This document shows, in pieces, positions 13,450 through 25,200 of a stretch of 64,000 nt of DNA. A program made the translations under genes and the position numbers. The stretch spans positions 310,001 to 374,000 of the forward strand of contig NC_052400.1 in the NCBI RefSeq assembly GCF_009389715.1, in the 5' to 3' direction. Source of the stretch: Phoenix dactylifera (lineage: Eukaryota > Streptophyta > Magnoliopsida > Arecales > Arecaceae). The notes beneath the pieces are model-generated. The model had not been told where the DNA came from. It saw only the letters and a list, made by a program, of their open reading frames with translations, and searched no databases. The first letter of the stretch is position 1. Each line of letters begins with the position of its first letter.

Positions 13450-14003
13450 TTTTTCACATGGGAGCTCCCACCCCCGAACTCCTCAAATAGTATTTTTCAA
13501 GGTTAACTTCGATGGGTCGATGCTGGATGGAGGTACACGGGTAGTGCGAGCTTTGTTATACGGAGCCCGCACTCCAGAGTGGTGGCAGCGGGCAGCTGCC
13601 AGTTGTTTGACACATCGGTTTCGCAGGCGAAGTTGCGAGCTGCCTGAGCAAATCTTCGACATGCGTAGCAGGTGCTGCAGGCCAGTTCGATCATCCTGAA
13701 GGGCGATTCGGCCACGGTCATCGGGTGGATTCGAAGGGGAGCGAGTGGAAAGAGCACGGACTACCCTCTGATCCAAGACATAGGAAGGATGATGAGGGAT
13801 GGGGTGACCTTTGAGGCCAAGCATGTATTCAAAGAAGCCAACGGAGCGGCTGACTGGGTGGCTGCCTACGCAACCCACCACTCAGGATACATCCTATGGT
13901 CAGGAGAGGGGGAGCTACCGCAGGCACTCCGTGAGCTTTTTGATTTTATTAGGTGTATTCGTACATGCATTGTATGAAGAATCCGTCCAAGCAAAAAAAA
14001 AAA
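13450..14003 (+). mobile_element. LINE 3' end with RNase H-like (RVT_3) domain, decayed
   Basis: Broken frames encode the start of a plant LINE RNase H-like domain (KVNFDGSMLDGG, about 13499-13535). After frame breaks come ILKGDSATVIGWIRRG and later HVFKEANGAADWVAAYATHH (ORF 13672-13977). The frame ends in CIRTCIV and is followed by an 11-base A-run at 13993-14003, placing the 3' terminus there. The reverse transcriptase part is not recognisable upstream. The element is a 5'-truncated, frameshifted relic. Confidence 0.75.
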
Positions 14004-14039
14004 GAGGCTAATATACGGAGGGCGACGCACAGTGACGGA

Positions 14040-14175
14040 CGGACAGTTTCTGCTTCATGATATTCGAAGGATGGCGGAGGACTGTAACTTCTTCAGAGCC
14101 ACTCATGTTTATCAGGAGGCGTACATGTAGCTGACTGGATGGCCTTATTTGCGGTATATCTTCATCTGAGTAAGT
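14040..14175 (+). mobile_element. Second LINE RNase H-like fragment
   Basis: Just after the poly(A) of the preceding LINE, one frame reads LLHDIRRMAEDCNFF then ATHVYQEA. A frame break and an ADWMA-like end follow. This is the C-terminal half of the same RNase H-like domain type and probably comes from another truncated insertion. A T-run lies at about 14207-14223. Confidence 0.5.
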
Positions 14176-14734
14176 TAGGTGGATGTTTTCTACTCTCTTT
14201 ATCAGCTTTTTTTTTTTTTTTTTTCTATTTTTATTGGTTGTGCTCGTATGTGTATGGTGTGAGAAACTGGTTAAAAAAAAATGTTTTGGATTTAGTGTGG
14301 ATGGGAGCCTCCTGTACCATGATCACGGGTACCTCTTTGAAGCCCATTGCCCTCCGAAAGGACACGACCCCACTTAACCGCACCAAACGCTTGGTCGGGG
14401 TTTCACTTGTTGAACAAAAGCATACATACTTTATGTGACCCGCGGACTATAGACAGGATTAGCTATGGAGAGAAGAATCAATACGCTTGTTTTTAGGCCA
14501 CGTTTAACTTGATCAAAATTCTGCTTGATTAAAATAATTCTAAGATAAGACATATAAATAAGTTACTCGTAAACAGCTAAACTTTAGTTTACAATAACAA
14601 GAGTTGAGCATAAACTCGACGTGAAATTAGACTAGACTGAGTTTTAACCAGGTAATGATATCAGCTAAAATTAAGTACGGTGTTGCTCATGCTTGACCAT
14701 CTTTACTCTGAAAAATGATACATTGGTGTCCCAC

Positions 14735-15170
14735 CAAGGACTGCTACGCCGGTATCGAGTTCCAAACCGGTTGCTCGGCGGTATGGATCGGTATGATTCC
14801 GTGCCATACCTGTACTGATACAGTAGAAGAGGAGGGGGACAGGATGTAGGGGAGAGAGAGAGAGAAAAAAAGAGGAGGAGGAGTCCGAGGGAGGCCAGCG
14901 AAGGGTCAGGGAGCCGCTGCGCAAAAAAGGCACCTCCGCCTCCTCCGTGTGGCGGGTCCTCAGTCTTTGTCGGCTGGCTGTCACCTTTCCTCTCTTCCTT
15001 CTTCTCTCTCTCCCTCACTCCTCCACTCTCTCTCTCTCTCTCTTTCTTTCTACTTCTCCTCCTCCGTCGTCACTTCTTATTTTCGTTGCCGGAACCATTC
15101 CAGTCCGCTGCCGATATGGCTCCGGATACTCTGAATTGAGTGGCTTAGAATGGTTCTGCCGACCATGATT
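14735..15170. mobile_element. Diverged relative of the CCGGTAC hAT-like family
   Basis: The left end starts CAAGG at 14735. Over its first 36 bases it matches the CAAGG end of the copy at 52188-52418 at about two thirds of positions, including CGGTA and ACCGG words. The interior has GGTATGG/CGGTATC words and purine- and pyrimidine-rich blocks ((GA)n near 14850, (CT)n near 15005-15060). A possible right end (CATGG on the minus strand, at about 15163-15167) lacks a matching target duplication, so that boundary is uncertain. Confidence 0.4.
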
Positions 15171-16574
15171 CTAAATAGCTTTCTATTTCTTGCATCATTT
15201 TTTAAATGTAGATAATGCTATATTTAGAGTTTAGACCACAAATAGATTTATGAGGACTTTGTTTCACCTTGAGTGTTATTAATCTTCAATTCGAAGGAAC
15301 GTCTACTTGCTAAATCATGTAGTTGCATAGGAACTAGTTGGTAGTTATTAGATTTAAGTTTAATAATCAACTTTCACGTACTATAAATTAAGTTTCTTCA
15401 GTTGAAATTTCGGTGGTAACGCACTCAATGGAGATATAAAATTAATTTTTTTATTTCTTTTTTATTTATTTATGCGATTTCAAAGATTGATTTTTTTTTC
15501 AATGAAAAAAAGCTATCTGGAAACAGGATCATCTCTTCCTTAGGTATTACTATTATTTATTCTTTCTGGTGGTTACTGTTATGAGGATATTATTAGTTAT
15601 TTGGCTTAAACCTAAAACGTGAGGATCAGAGAACCTACTCGTTAGGTATTGGACAGATTTTAGATATTTATATATAATAAAAAAAATTTAAAAATATTTT
15701 TTAGCTAATTTTTATGCACATGGGACCCATCAATCGCAGGAAGGACACGCACCCTCGTTGGAAGGTCACCGGTCAACCTCTTTTAATTTATTCGGACCGT
15801 GACATTAGTCCTTGTTTTCAATTAAACTAGCGAGTCCCAATACCCTCAGTTTTAGGTAGTACGCTGCCACCATGAGCGTCTGATCCAGATCAAACGGCCA
15901 CCACATTCCCCTTCCCCTAGAAAGTCCTCGCAAGTTTGAAAGCCCCGTGGAAGGGCCGGTGAGGGACATTTCAGTAATCATAAGTCATCATTTTAACTAA
16001 TCAAGATTAATACTGGGGATTATTCCGTAACTTAAAAAAGTCGGGGGTAGATCTACCATCCGACAGGTGGACCCCACCGTTACGGGTGGACCCACAATGA
16101 TCAGACGGTCAAGAATTTAAAGTTTACTAAATGGACGGTAATCGATGCAACAACAACTTTCATTATCTCTTTATTCAATGGCCTCTCCGTCGCCGCTCTC
16201 CAGCAGCACTCCACCGGGTAGAATAAAACTTTGGAAGTGGAGTGAAAGCCAATAAAAGAAGCGCCTCTCTCTCGTTTAATAAAAAAAGAAGCAATTCCTT
16301 CAGCTTGGCGTGCTGGATTCCTCGATAACAGCCCCCCGAGGGTCCTCGTAGAGCTCCATTGTTGTTGTCCGAGGAGGAGCAGTGGTTGTAGCCTTTCTTT
16401 TCTTCTTTCTCTTCCTCTGTTTTGGTGAGTACATGAGGAGAGGGCGAGGAGGAGGAGAGAGTGGAAGAGGAAGGAGCAAACCTGGGAAAGGCAGGGGAGT
16501 TACTGGGGATCTTCGACTGCATCAATGAGGTCACGGCAGCGATCGCGGCAGCAGCGTCATCGTCGTCGGCGGGG
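15171..16574. other. Intergenic region and upstream region of the BTB/POZ gene
   Basis: The sequence is AT-rich up to about 15720 and then mixed. Bases 16170-16574 become GC- and CT-rich and are probably promoter and 5' leader of the BTB gene. An open frame from 16461 begins with GTG, not ATG. The first in-frame ATG is at 16575. Confidence 0.5.
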
Positions 16575-19500
16575 ATGAACGAGTCGGCGTACCGGGTGGA
16601 GACCGCGCCCCGCCTGGCTCAATGGAGGATCGATACCCTCTCCTCCTGCACCTACCGCAAATCCGATCCCTTCAAGATGGGCATCTGGAATTGGTTCCTA
16701 CTCTCTCTCATCGCATCCCCTGATAATTGCTTTCATATTTCGACGGATTTCGTCTCGAAAACAAGGAAAAGTTCCGATTTTTTTTGGTAGTTTTTGTTTG
16801 GACTTCCAGCAAATTCTCGTCTTTCGGAGAAGTGGTGAAGAAAGTTCGGATTTTGGAAGTACCAAATTGATTTTTTTTCCATTATTAGATCAATAATTGG
16901 AAAAGCTGCTCCTTTCTGTCACTGTTTTTTTTTATATGGGAATCCTATCTTATTGAGTTTCGGAATCTTGCTGTTTCTCGGGAATTGAGCTTTGGTTGTT
17001 TTCTTCCCGTTAAGAAGTATCCTGGAAAGTATCCAAAAGATTTGATCTTGGAAGCACCAGACATGTTCGCATATTTTTCTTTACAGAACACAGAAAAAGC
17101 TTGCTTTTTTGGATGTTTCCTTTGTTTTATCTTCATCTATTTCTTTTTCCTTTTCTGGAGTTAGAACCTAATTATTATGATAAAATTAAAGGAATTAATC
17201 ATTCGCTTGTTGTTTGTTTGATGCTGGGAATTGTGGAAAGGTATTTGACGGTAGAGAGACATAAGCAGCTATACGTGAAGCTATACCCAGAAGTGTCGAG
17301 TCTAACAAGGGAGCAGCCGCCAATCGCTTCCTTCATCATCAAACTCATCTCCTCCTCCTCTCCTAATCGCAGGACCCTCGTCCACCCAGGTCCCCCTCGT
17401 CCTTTCTCCGTTTCTCTTTCCTTTTTTCTTTTCTCTCATCGAAAAGTATCCATCTATGTGTCGCATAGCTATGTCAGCAAGGCGTTTATGTAGCCTTGAA
17501 GAAAACGAGGCATAAATAATAGCCACTGCTCATCTTTTGCTACCTTGCATCAGAATAGCAGGAAGCTCTCAACTGTTTGATTGCTAGTGCTCTCTCTTGA
17601 ATGTTTACAAGAATCGCCATAGGTCAAAGTTTGAGATTATTTAGAATCTTTGGTTGTGACATGCTGAATATCTAATTCCTGTCATTTTTTTAGTGCAGGA
17701 ATATGCGACAAGCAGCTAAAGAACAACGATGACTTTGTATGGGCAATTGATACACTCCTTACTGGCAGATTCATTATTGATGTCGAGTTCCTCGATCTAA
17801 AGATTATACCCACATCAGTAAGCAATTCTATCTCCATATCTTTCATGTAATCTTTATCTTGTTCATTTGGAGACAGGTTTTTGGATCATAAGTCATGTTA
17901 TCTTGTTTTGCTTTATGCCTCTGTATTTAAGCCCTCGTTTTAAACATCATGACAAGAATTCTCAAATCTCCTCTTCCTGTTTCCATCTATAAGGTCTTCC
18001 ATATATATGAATCAAATATCAAGGTCCTAACTGCTCCATGTTTCCACGTGCCATCGTCTAAAATATGATAGATTTCGAGAACACTAATATTTATGTGAAT
18101 AATACGTAAATAGTATCTTGATACTTTGAAATCAAAGGTAACTAGCAAGTTAGGAGATTTTATCCAATCAACACCCGCCTGTCAACAATTCACCTAATAA
18201 AGAAGAACTGTCTCAAGCTTGCTCTTGACCATAGAGTTGGTTGTACCTTCCTTCTAATTAATTGATTTGTTTTTTTTTTTGGGCCAAAAAGGATGTCAAT
18301 ATCAGGATTTAGGGGAAATTTACCTACCCCAGCAGCTGATCCTCGGATGTGACTATTCAAATTGCCTAAGTTCAAAAGATAGCAGTACCATAATATCAGT
18401 TTTGTTATGGTTGCTGATGGGAGGAAGTGCAGTAACTCAATATCCTTTATAAATTTTCTACCATCTTTATCTAATTATTTTAGATTTTTGGAGAAAGTGG
18501 AGTAACTTAACATCCTCCATAAATTTTCTACCATCTTTATCTAATTATTTTAGTAGCATTAATTTCTATTCTGCTCATGCTTGTCTTCTGTGCTTCTTCT
18601 TTTTTTTTTTTCTTTTTTTTTTCTGCTAAGATTCTGTGCCTCTTTCAAAACTATCATTAAATATTTCTTCCCTTCGAAGAGCCTTCTTGTTGCAAACATG
18701 ATTAAGGACCACACATTCTCAATGGTTGTTAATCTTGACAGATATTCCTATGCTTTGGTGGTAAAACTGGGGTATGAGTCCAAGTCTTTTAAGACAGTTG
18801 AAATGGACACAGGGACTGGTCAATCCTTATGACTTCAAGAATCTCACTTGACCATTTAGTAAATCCTCCTGTCACCCATTGATCCAGGCTAGGATACTCT
18901 TTAGCAGGCATAACACAATAGTTGGGCTCTATAAGTCCAGTAATTCCACATTCCACTCTTTTGTTGGAGTTATTTAGTCATCATTCAAAACCGCACCTCA
19001 TGCTCTGAGGTCCCATGGCATATTCCACCCTTACCATCTGTATTCCTCCTCACTGCCTCACTAAGAAGCCACGACTTCTATGCTTCTCTCCCTCTCTCTC
19101 TCTCTCTCTCCACGGAAGCAAAATTTCAGTTATAATCATCAAATCTGATCCTTGTTCTGAAACACAGGGTGGAGAACCTTCATCTATCTGGACCGGCTAC
19201 CACGTCGAGAAACACTCAATTGCTACGGCCCTCACATCCCTTGGCCGAATGTTATCAGAGGGCATCCACACAGACATCACGATCAATGCTACTGATGGCA
19301 GCATCGGTGCGCATCGTGCCATTCTAGCTGCAAGATCCCCCGTCTTCCGCAGCATGTTCTCCCACAACCTCAAGGAGAAAGAGCTTTCTACTGTGAACAT
19401 CTCTGACATGTCCTTTGAGGCATGCCAGGCCTTCCTCAACTACATCTATGGCAATTTTCAGGCTGATGAGTTCCTCAATCACCGTCTTGCTCTCCTTCGT

Positions 19501-19770
19501 GCTGCAGATAAGTATGACATTTCTGACCTCAAGGAGGCCTGTCATGAGAGCCTCACAGAAGACATCGATGCTAAGAATGTGCTCGAAAGGCTCCAGACTG
19601 CCTACCTCTACCGTTTGCCAAAGCTGAAGAGTAGTTGCATGAGGTACTTGGTGAACTTTGGAAAGATTTATGACATCCGTGATGATTTCAATGTGTTTCT
19701 CCAGAGTGCAGACAGGGAACTCATAGCTGAAATCTTTCAAGAGATTCTTGCTGCATGGAAAGGTTTCTGA
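16575..19770 (+). CDS. BTB/POZ domain protein, At1g21780-like (predicted CUL3 adaptor)
   Basis: The exons are 16575-16693, 17241-17389, 17699-17817 and 19168-19770. They join in frame to 329 residues, close to the 326 of Arabidopsis At1g21780, and all introns are GT-AG. The N-terminal part (residues 1-130: ETAPRLAQWRIDTLSS, KSDPFKMGIWNWYL, REQPPIASFIIKL, GRFIIDVEFLDLKI) is the MATH-like region of this family. Residues about 160-260 form the BTB/POZ fold (TDITINATDG, GAHRAILAARSPVFRSMF, ACQAFLNYIYG), and a BACK-like helical tail ends in ILAAWKGF. Proteins of this family are thought to dimerise through BTB and bring substrates to CUL3 E3 ubiquitin ligases; the substrate is unknown. ATG 16575 is the first in-frame Met. 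The stop is at 19768-19770. The exon 1/2 junction splits the Trp of NWYL. Confidence 0.93.
18422..18553 (+). repeat. 70-bp tandem duplication in intron 3 of the BTB gene
   Basis: Two copies (about 18422-18483 and 18491-18553) share a near-identical core that includes TAAATTTTCTACCATCTTTA. They differ at a few positions near the start of the unit. This is a local intronic tandem duplication with no coding role. Confidence 0.85.
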
Positions 19771-20119
19771 AAAGATTTCTTAAGAAAAATAGCAACGCAT
19801 AATTGTGTGTCCGTCTGAGTGATAGTTGCGTGAGTTATAGTTGTTTGCGTGGTCATCAATGTATAGATGGGTTGCTAGACAAACACTGTACAGGATTTGT
19901 TTCCATCAAGGGTGTCCATTATTGAGTTCAAGAAGAATGCATATAATTGAATTGAAAGATGCTGATGTCACTGTCCCCATGATAAATAGAAATCATTGCT
20001 TTTGATTGATTCTCTTCTGTTGCTTCCTCTCTCCTTCCTGAAACATAATCACAAACTATCTATTCTATTACAAATCTTGAAGGTGGTGCTTCATAATCTA
20101 AATCATCTGAATAGTTGGG
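19771..20119 (+). other. 3' untranslated and downstream region of the BTB gene
   Basis: The sequence after the stop codon is AT-rich and holds no ORF of note. It probably contains the 3' UTR and the poly(A) site; an exact cleavage site cannot be picked. Confidence 0.5.
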
Positions 20120-20245
20120 CAACTTAAATCTCACAGCCTGAAAGAGATTCTTGCTACCTAGCAAGGCTTTTAAAAAAACTTTAAGAAGAGCAGTCAATTG
20201 TGGGCTAGTCTGATGCCCCATCGTGTATCAGGTTGTTGCTCTAAA
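20120..20245 (+). pseudogene. Decayed partial duplicate of the BTB gene 3' end
   Basis: The sequence at about 20140-20230 resembles 19730-19830 of the BTB gene. GAGATTCTTGCTACCTAGCA aligns with the last codons (GAGATTCTTGCTGCATGGAA). It is followed by a similar AAGG/TTTAA stretch, an AATTGTG word and a GTCTGA word in the same order as in the 3' UTR. The frame is destroyed. It looks like an old tandem duplication of about 400 bp period limited to the gene's tail. Confidence 0.5.
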
Positions 20246-22466
20246 GATGGATTACTAATTACCAGGGGTCCAGAACAGCATAGTATAAGAATTCTCAAAA
20301 CTTACAACTAAAGGTCATTGTTCTTTCTTGATTCATCTTGCAATAATTTTTATGTGCTCTTTTTTATTCCATTTTGTTGTCGTCGTCATTGTTGTATGTA
20401 ATTAGACAATTATTTTCAATTTGATCATGTTCCAGTCAATTTCATGTCTTGCTTGATCTGTTATCCATAGTATAGGACAATTTATGATAGAAAAATTAGG
20501 AAGTGCATGGTGCACATATCTTTTTCATAGCCAACTTCTTGTAGGAGGAAGAATCAACATGAAAAACTCAAATGCATAATGAGAGCAGACCTGAGATGAC
20601 AAAAAAGGTTCCTGCACGGAAGCAATCTGTGATACCTCCTATGAAAAAAACTTTCAGTAGGAAGACAAACTACGAAAAGCTGATGATGCTTAGCTATCTT
20701 GGAAAACACTCATCAATCATATGATGGCATGAAACGGAAAGAAACGTTGTTCACATAAAATAACATATCATCTGCACTGGTTTGCTTCCCTTGGACCATT
20801 TGCAAACTGTCCATTTTGCTTATTCAGCAATTATTTACCAAAAAAAAAAGGACTGAGTTTTAGCCTTTTTGGTCTTACAACCAAGGTCAACAGTCATCGT
20901 TGCAGTAGCAGGATCAGGGCCTGCCGCACCTCATTGTGAGGCTCTTGCAATTTCAAGCAGTAGATTGCCAACATATACTTTGAAAGCATGCCAAGGCGCG
21001 CGCAAGGCATAAGCAATTAGAACTTCCAAGTTCCTTATCCACAGATATTGGCACCATCTACTAATCATGCACAAACCTCACTGGGGTATGCAAAGAGATC
21101 TATGTATTAATGCCAGCTAGGTGTATAAGAAAACCTGAAAAGTGTCACAATGATCTCAAAGCACTAAGTTGATATTTATCAATAGTTACTTCATACCTAA
21201 AATATGTCTCAAAGCTCTCTTAGTAAAGAGACTGACATAATAATCCCATAAGAAAGCTATAGATTTTTTTTCATTGCTCAAGGATGAACAGACAGTCTCA
21301 GCTGAAATTATTTGATCCAAGTTTTTAAACTGCTTTTCAAGGAATCTATAGAATGTAACTTTATCCTATCTGATGTTTCACATATATGAGTTCATCAGAC
21401 ATTCCAATTAAAAAAACGATTATGATGATGATCAGTGATGAGATGATCTTGATATTTTACATCAGTAATATGATATCATACCATATTCAGAGCTTTTCTA
21501 TTTCATTATGCTCTTCACTTCATGGAGGAGTCATAAGATGGATCTTAAATAAAAGAAAAATAAGAAACTAGACAAACTATAATGATATTTATATGAATTA
21601 TGGTAATAACCAAGCGTTTTGGTAGTTAAGCTGGACTGCATTACAGGATATAAAAAAAAGCTTGTCAGATTGTATAAATTAGCAAACCTTCATCTCTAAT
21701 CAACTCTAATTCACTAGCAATTCTTTGTTAGCGAAAAAAAAAGAAGGCGGCAATGGGCTAATGCTGCAATTGCAGTATGACCTGTCTCAAATATTTATGG
21801 GTTGTGAAATTGCAGGTTTCAAGCTCAAAGTGAGGATTGTTGGACTACCCCATAACCAAAAGCAAATCCGAGAAGCTTTGTGATCAAAAGGGGCTGCAAG
21901 TGGCCTCCATTTGGATATATTGACTCTGATGGTCCTTCTGTACAACCACCGAAAATTGTAAGGTAACTAAATCACTGCTTAAAGATTTAGAAGTCACGAA
22001 ACAAAGTCTAAAATGCAATAAGATGAAATGAAAGTCTACAGAACTTTATACAGTAAAATGTCAAGATCTTTCCTATTCAGAGGTGGAGGTTTGATGTCGC
22101 GCACACAGTTAATTGTAAGCAAGATTCAACTGAACTTTGAAATATAGATACTATTTGTCACAAACAAACATAAAGAAAATGCGAGACAGCCTTTTCAGTT
22201 TTGTCACCACACAATTCTTCCTTGATTCGTACGAATAAAATGAACAGGATCCTTTGTAGCTATTTTAGTTTGATGTTCTATCATACGTGTAAGAATTGAC
22301 TCACCGAGGTGATTAGCTACAGATGGACACTTGAAGGATAGAATTCAAAGCCACAAGGGACACAGCATGATTCTCAGAAGTTGAAAATTTTAACTTCAAT
22401 TAAAGATCAGTTGTTGGCTCAACATAATAATGTCATATTATAGACCTCATGCAAATTGCCATTATC
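20246..22466. other. Intergenic, AT-rich
   Basis: I found no supported gene. Short open frames lack coding character. Nothing else stands out. Confidence 0.55.
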
Positions 22467-22540
22467 GGCCTATTAGCTCAGTTGGTTAGAGCGTCGTGCT
22501 AATAACGCGAAGGTCGCAGGTTCGAGACCTGCATGGGCCA
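22467..22540 (+). tRNA. trnI-AAU: tRNA-Ile (anticodon AAU)
   Basis: This is a 74-nt intronless nuclear tRNA gene. The acceptor stem GGCCTAT pairs with ATGGGCC (one U-G wobble at pair 5-68), and A is the discriminator base. The D-arm contains A-box TTAGCTCAGTTGG. The anticodon loop is CTAATAA, with anticodon AAT. The T-arm has B-box GGTTCGAGACC. A CAA motif lies shortly upstream (22452-22454), as is usual in plant tRNA genes. A TTTT pol III terminator lies about 10 bases downstream (near 22549). The gene looks intact and functional. Confidence 0.96.
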
Positions 22541-23836
22541 TTTCATAATTTTATCCATTTTTACTCCTTCTAAATCTTTTACATATTGCCATTTCAAAAC
22601 CTTATAGCTATTACCATCAATTACATAACAGGTATTGAGTTTATTTATCATATTATAGACTTTGTGTATCTATCAAAATTTCAATATTTAAAAGATAATG
22701 CCAAGAACAATATATTAATACATAATGTAATATATTAGTATATAATATAGTTCATTATAATATTGTAATATGATAATATTATACATTACTATATCAATAT
22801 TAACATAATATTACTTATTAATATTATTATATTGATGTATTATCCTGATATTACTATACTAATACTATTGCCGCTAGCCTTGGGATGCCAAAGCGGACCG
22901 TCTTTTTGGACCTATGAGACAGCATACAAAAGTGAGAACTTGTCGGATTGGTCCTAGTCTAAGCCTTCGATGCTTAAATCGGAGAGGATTTGAAATGGGA
23001 AGGAAGGATGAAAAAGAAAGTAAAGGGATAGACTGTTCTTGGCTATAGTGATTTTCATGTTATCTTTTTGTATAAGGCCCTCAGTTTATTTATAACTCGT
23101 ATTCCGAATATCTAGCAAATCATATCCCAGCAAATATAGAGTTGTGTTGTAATAGCCTGGCATGTGGTGGAATTGCTGTTATCGTGCATACATTTGATGC
23201 AGAGAGACTAAGCCACTTCATCTGCAAGGGGAATGTGCCTGCTCAGATCAATGGCCGAGGTTGCCGAGCTGAGCTGAAAGATGTTGGTCTTAGAGGTCGG
23301 TTGCTTTTGATCTTCTCATCTCGGCTTCCAAGTTAGCTTAAAGGGGGCATGATAAGAATATCTTAGAGAATTTTTAGATGCACTTGGCTGCTAGTTAAAT
23401 CATGAGCTAGACGAATCTTACTGCACCATGTCATCGTGGTTGTGAAATGCAACATCAAATATGCTATTGATTACCTTACATATATATTTACATTAATATT
23501 ATGTTTAAAAAAATATGTTAAACTAATATTGAAAAGGCACACCTGTCTAATTTGAAAAATATGATTAAGATATAATTTTTATTTTAATGATTAATATCTT
23601 TTATTATCTTAAAATATTTTGACTATTCTCCAAACCAATCTATACTGCAAATAAATGAAAAATAGTGCGTATTGCATTGACAACTTGATCATGACAGAAA
23701 AAATTCACCTTTTTGATACTCATCCTCAAATTTCATCCGAATACCGTTTTCTTATCCTTGCATTGCGTCCAAACAAAGAAACAACAAACCATAATCATCG
23801 CATGGGATAACAGTATTAGTTCCAAATAAAAAAAAA
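22541..23836. other. Intergenic, AT-rich with TA-repeat block
   Basis: Bases about 22680-22860 are dominated by imperfect TAATAT/ATATTA words. Bases 22865-23340 are more mixed, with one 64-codon open frame (23142-23336) of unknown nature, probably repeat-derived. I recognise no gene. Confidence 0.45.
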
Positions 23837-24224
23837 GACTCGATCCTTACAACACCTATCTAAATTTAGCTTCACACCGTGTAAAACCATGTACCCAAAA
23901 TCTATATTTCCTTTCCAAACTGGGCCAAGGTTCTGTTGATGGAAATTTGCGAATCTATGCCCGATCACCATTCTGCTGAGGTTGGGAAGGAATTGTGAGG
24001 AAAATTTGGTTGACCACCATAAGAAAATAAGACTCAATCCTTGCTAAACCTGTACAAATTTAGCCCTACCTGGTTTAATCTGCACCCAAAATCTCAATTT
24101 TCTTTCCAAACTTGGCCAAGGTTCTACTGATGGAATTTTGTGCATCATGGTCGACCACCGTTCTGCTAAGGTTTGGTGGAATTTGTGTGGAAAACATGGT
24201 GAGTCGCCCACAAAGTAGTGTTTA
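23837..24224. repeat. Diverged tandem duplication, period 194 bp
   Basis: The unit beginning GACTCGATCCTTAC at 23837 recurs at 24031 as GACTCAATCCTTGC. Shared blocks occur in the same order in both copies: CAAATTTAG, TTTCTTTCCAAACT/TTCCTTTCCAAACT, GGCCAAGGTTCT, TGATGGAA, ACCATTCTGCT/ACCGTTCTGCT and GGAATTTGTG/GGAATTGTGAG. Function is unknown; it is probably part of an old repeat. Confidence 0.75.
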
Positions 24225-24756
24225 AGTATAGGCCTACCAAAATTTGGCATGCACCCAATTTCTGCATATATCGTTCGAGAGCCTATCAAAATTTGGTGCA
24301 AAGTCTCCATATGGTTGATGCATGTGATCACTATTATTGGTAACAAAATCTAGATGATTCATGCTATAGGCACGTATTCAAATCCAACAATTAAATCTCT
24401 ACAATACATGCTATTCGATCGTGTACCTAGCATCGGGTCATGATTTGGGACAAATCATAGCGGGACCAGACGAGCAGCACCATGTAGGCTTGCACGCTAA
24501 GCTTCGAGGGTAGGACTCATTGTTGGTCCTTCATTTGAGGCTACAACATATTCATCTTGTTGGAGTCTTAGGAGAAACCATTCGCTCATAAGATCACATG
24601 GCATGAATCTACATGAATAGTTGTGGCTCCAATAACCATGGTTGTTTGTGACACTTTAGTCAGGACCGTGCGAGCGAAGTCTGAGATATAAAATATATCT
24701 CTTATCATCCTTCCCATAGTGTATGCGATAGGCATATGCATCTCGATTAGAGTTAT

Positions 24757-25195
24757 TGTGAGGACCCATGCAGGCGTGTGTTTAGTCCCACATCGGTTAT
24801 TCGCTAGGTAGATCTTGGATATTTATACAGGATCAAGGAACCCAAATAGTACCTTCCGGCTAGCCATTTTGGGTGAGGTCCTGGGTTGTTACAAATGGTA
24901 TCAGAGCGGATCCGGCCCATAATCTATGTGGACTAGGGAACACTGCAGCACGGATCCATTGGGGCTAACCATGAGCCGATCGTGGTGTTTGTGATTAGAT
25001 TTGAATGGATTTGAACCCTTAGCCTGACGAGGACGTCAGGGCTTGAACATGGGGAGTATGTGAGGACCCGTGCAGGCGTGTGTTTAGTCCCACATCGGTT
25101 ATTCGCTGGGTAGATCTTGGGTATTTATACAGGATCAAGGAACCCAAATAGTAACTTCCGGCTAGCCATTTTGGGTGAGGTCCTGGGTTGTTACA
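24757..25195 (+). mobile_element. TRIM (terminal-repeat retrotransposon in miniature), intact
   Basis: This 439-bp element has two 137-bp direct terminal repeats (24757-24893 and 25059-25195). Both start TGTGAGGACCC, end GTTGTTACA, and differ at only four positions. It is flanked by the perfect 5-bp target duplication GTTAT (24752-24756 and 25196-25200). Two bases after the left repeat lies TGGTATCAGAGC (24896-24907), the initiator tRNA-Met primer-binding site. A purine-rich tract GGGGAG precedes the right repeat. The 165-bp interior encodes nothing, so it must have used enzymes of another element. The plus orientation is set by the primer-binding site. Low divergence between the repeats indicates fairly recent insertion. 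Confidence 0.95.
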
Positions 25196-25200
25196 GTTAT

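Noticed and set aside
16461-16574. N-terminal extension of the BTB protein from 16461
   Set aside because: The codon at 16461 is GTG. The first in-frame ATG is at 16575 and gives the family's normal length.
19015-19167. Extension of BTB exon 4 upstream to an in-frame ATG at 19015
   Set aside because: This is intron 3 sequence with a (CT)n tract. Splicing at AG 19166-19167 joins exon 3 to the conserved GGEPSSIWTG segment in frame.
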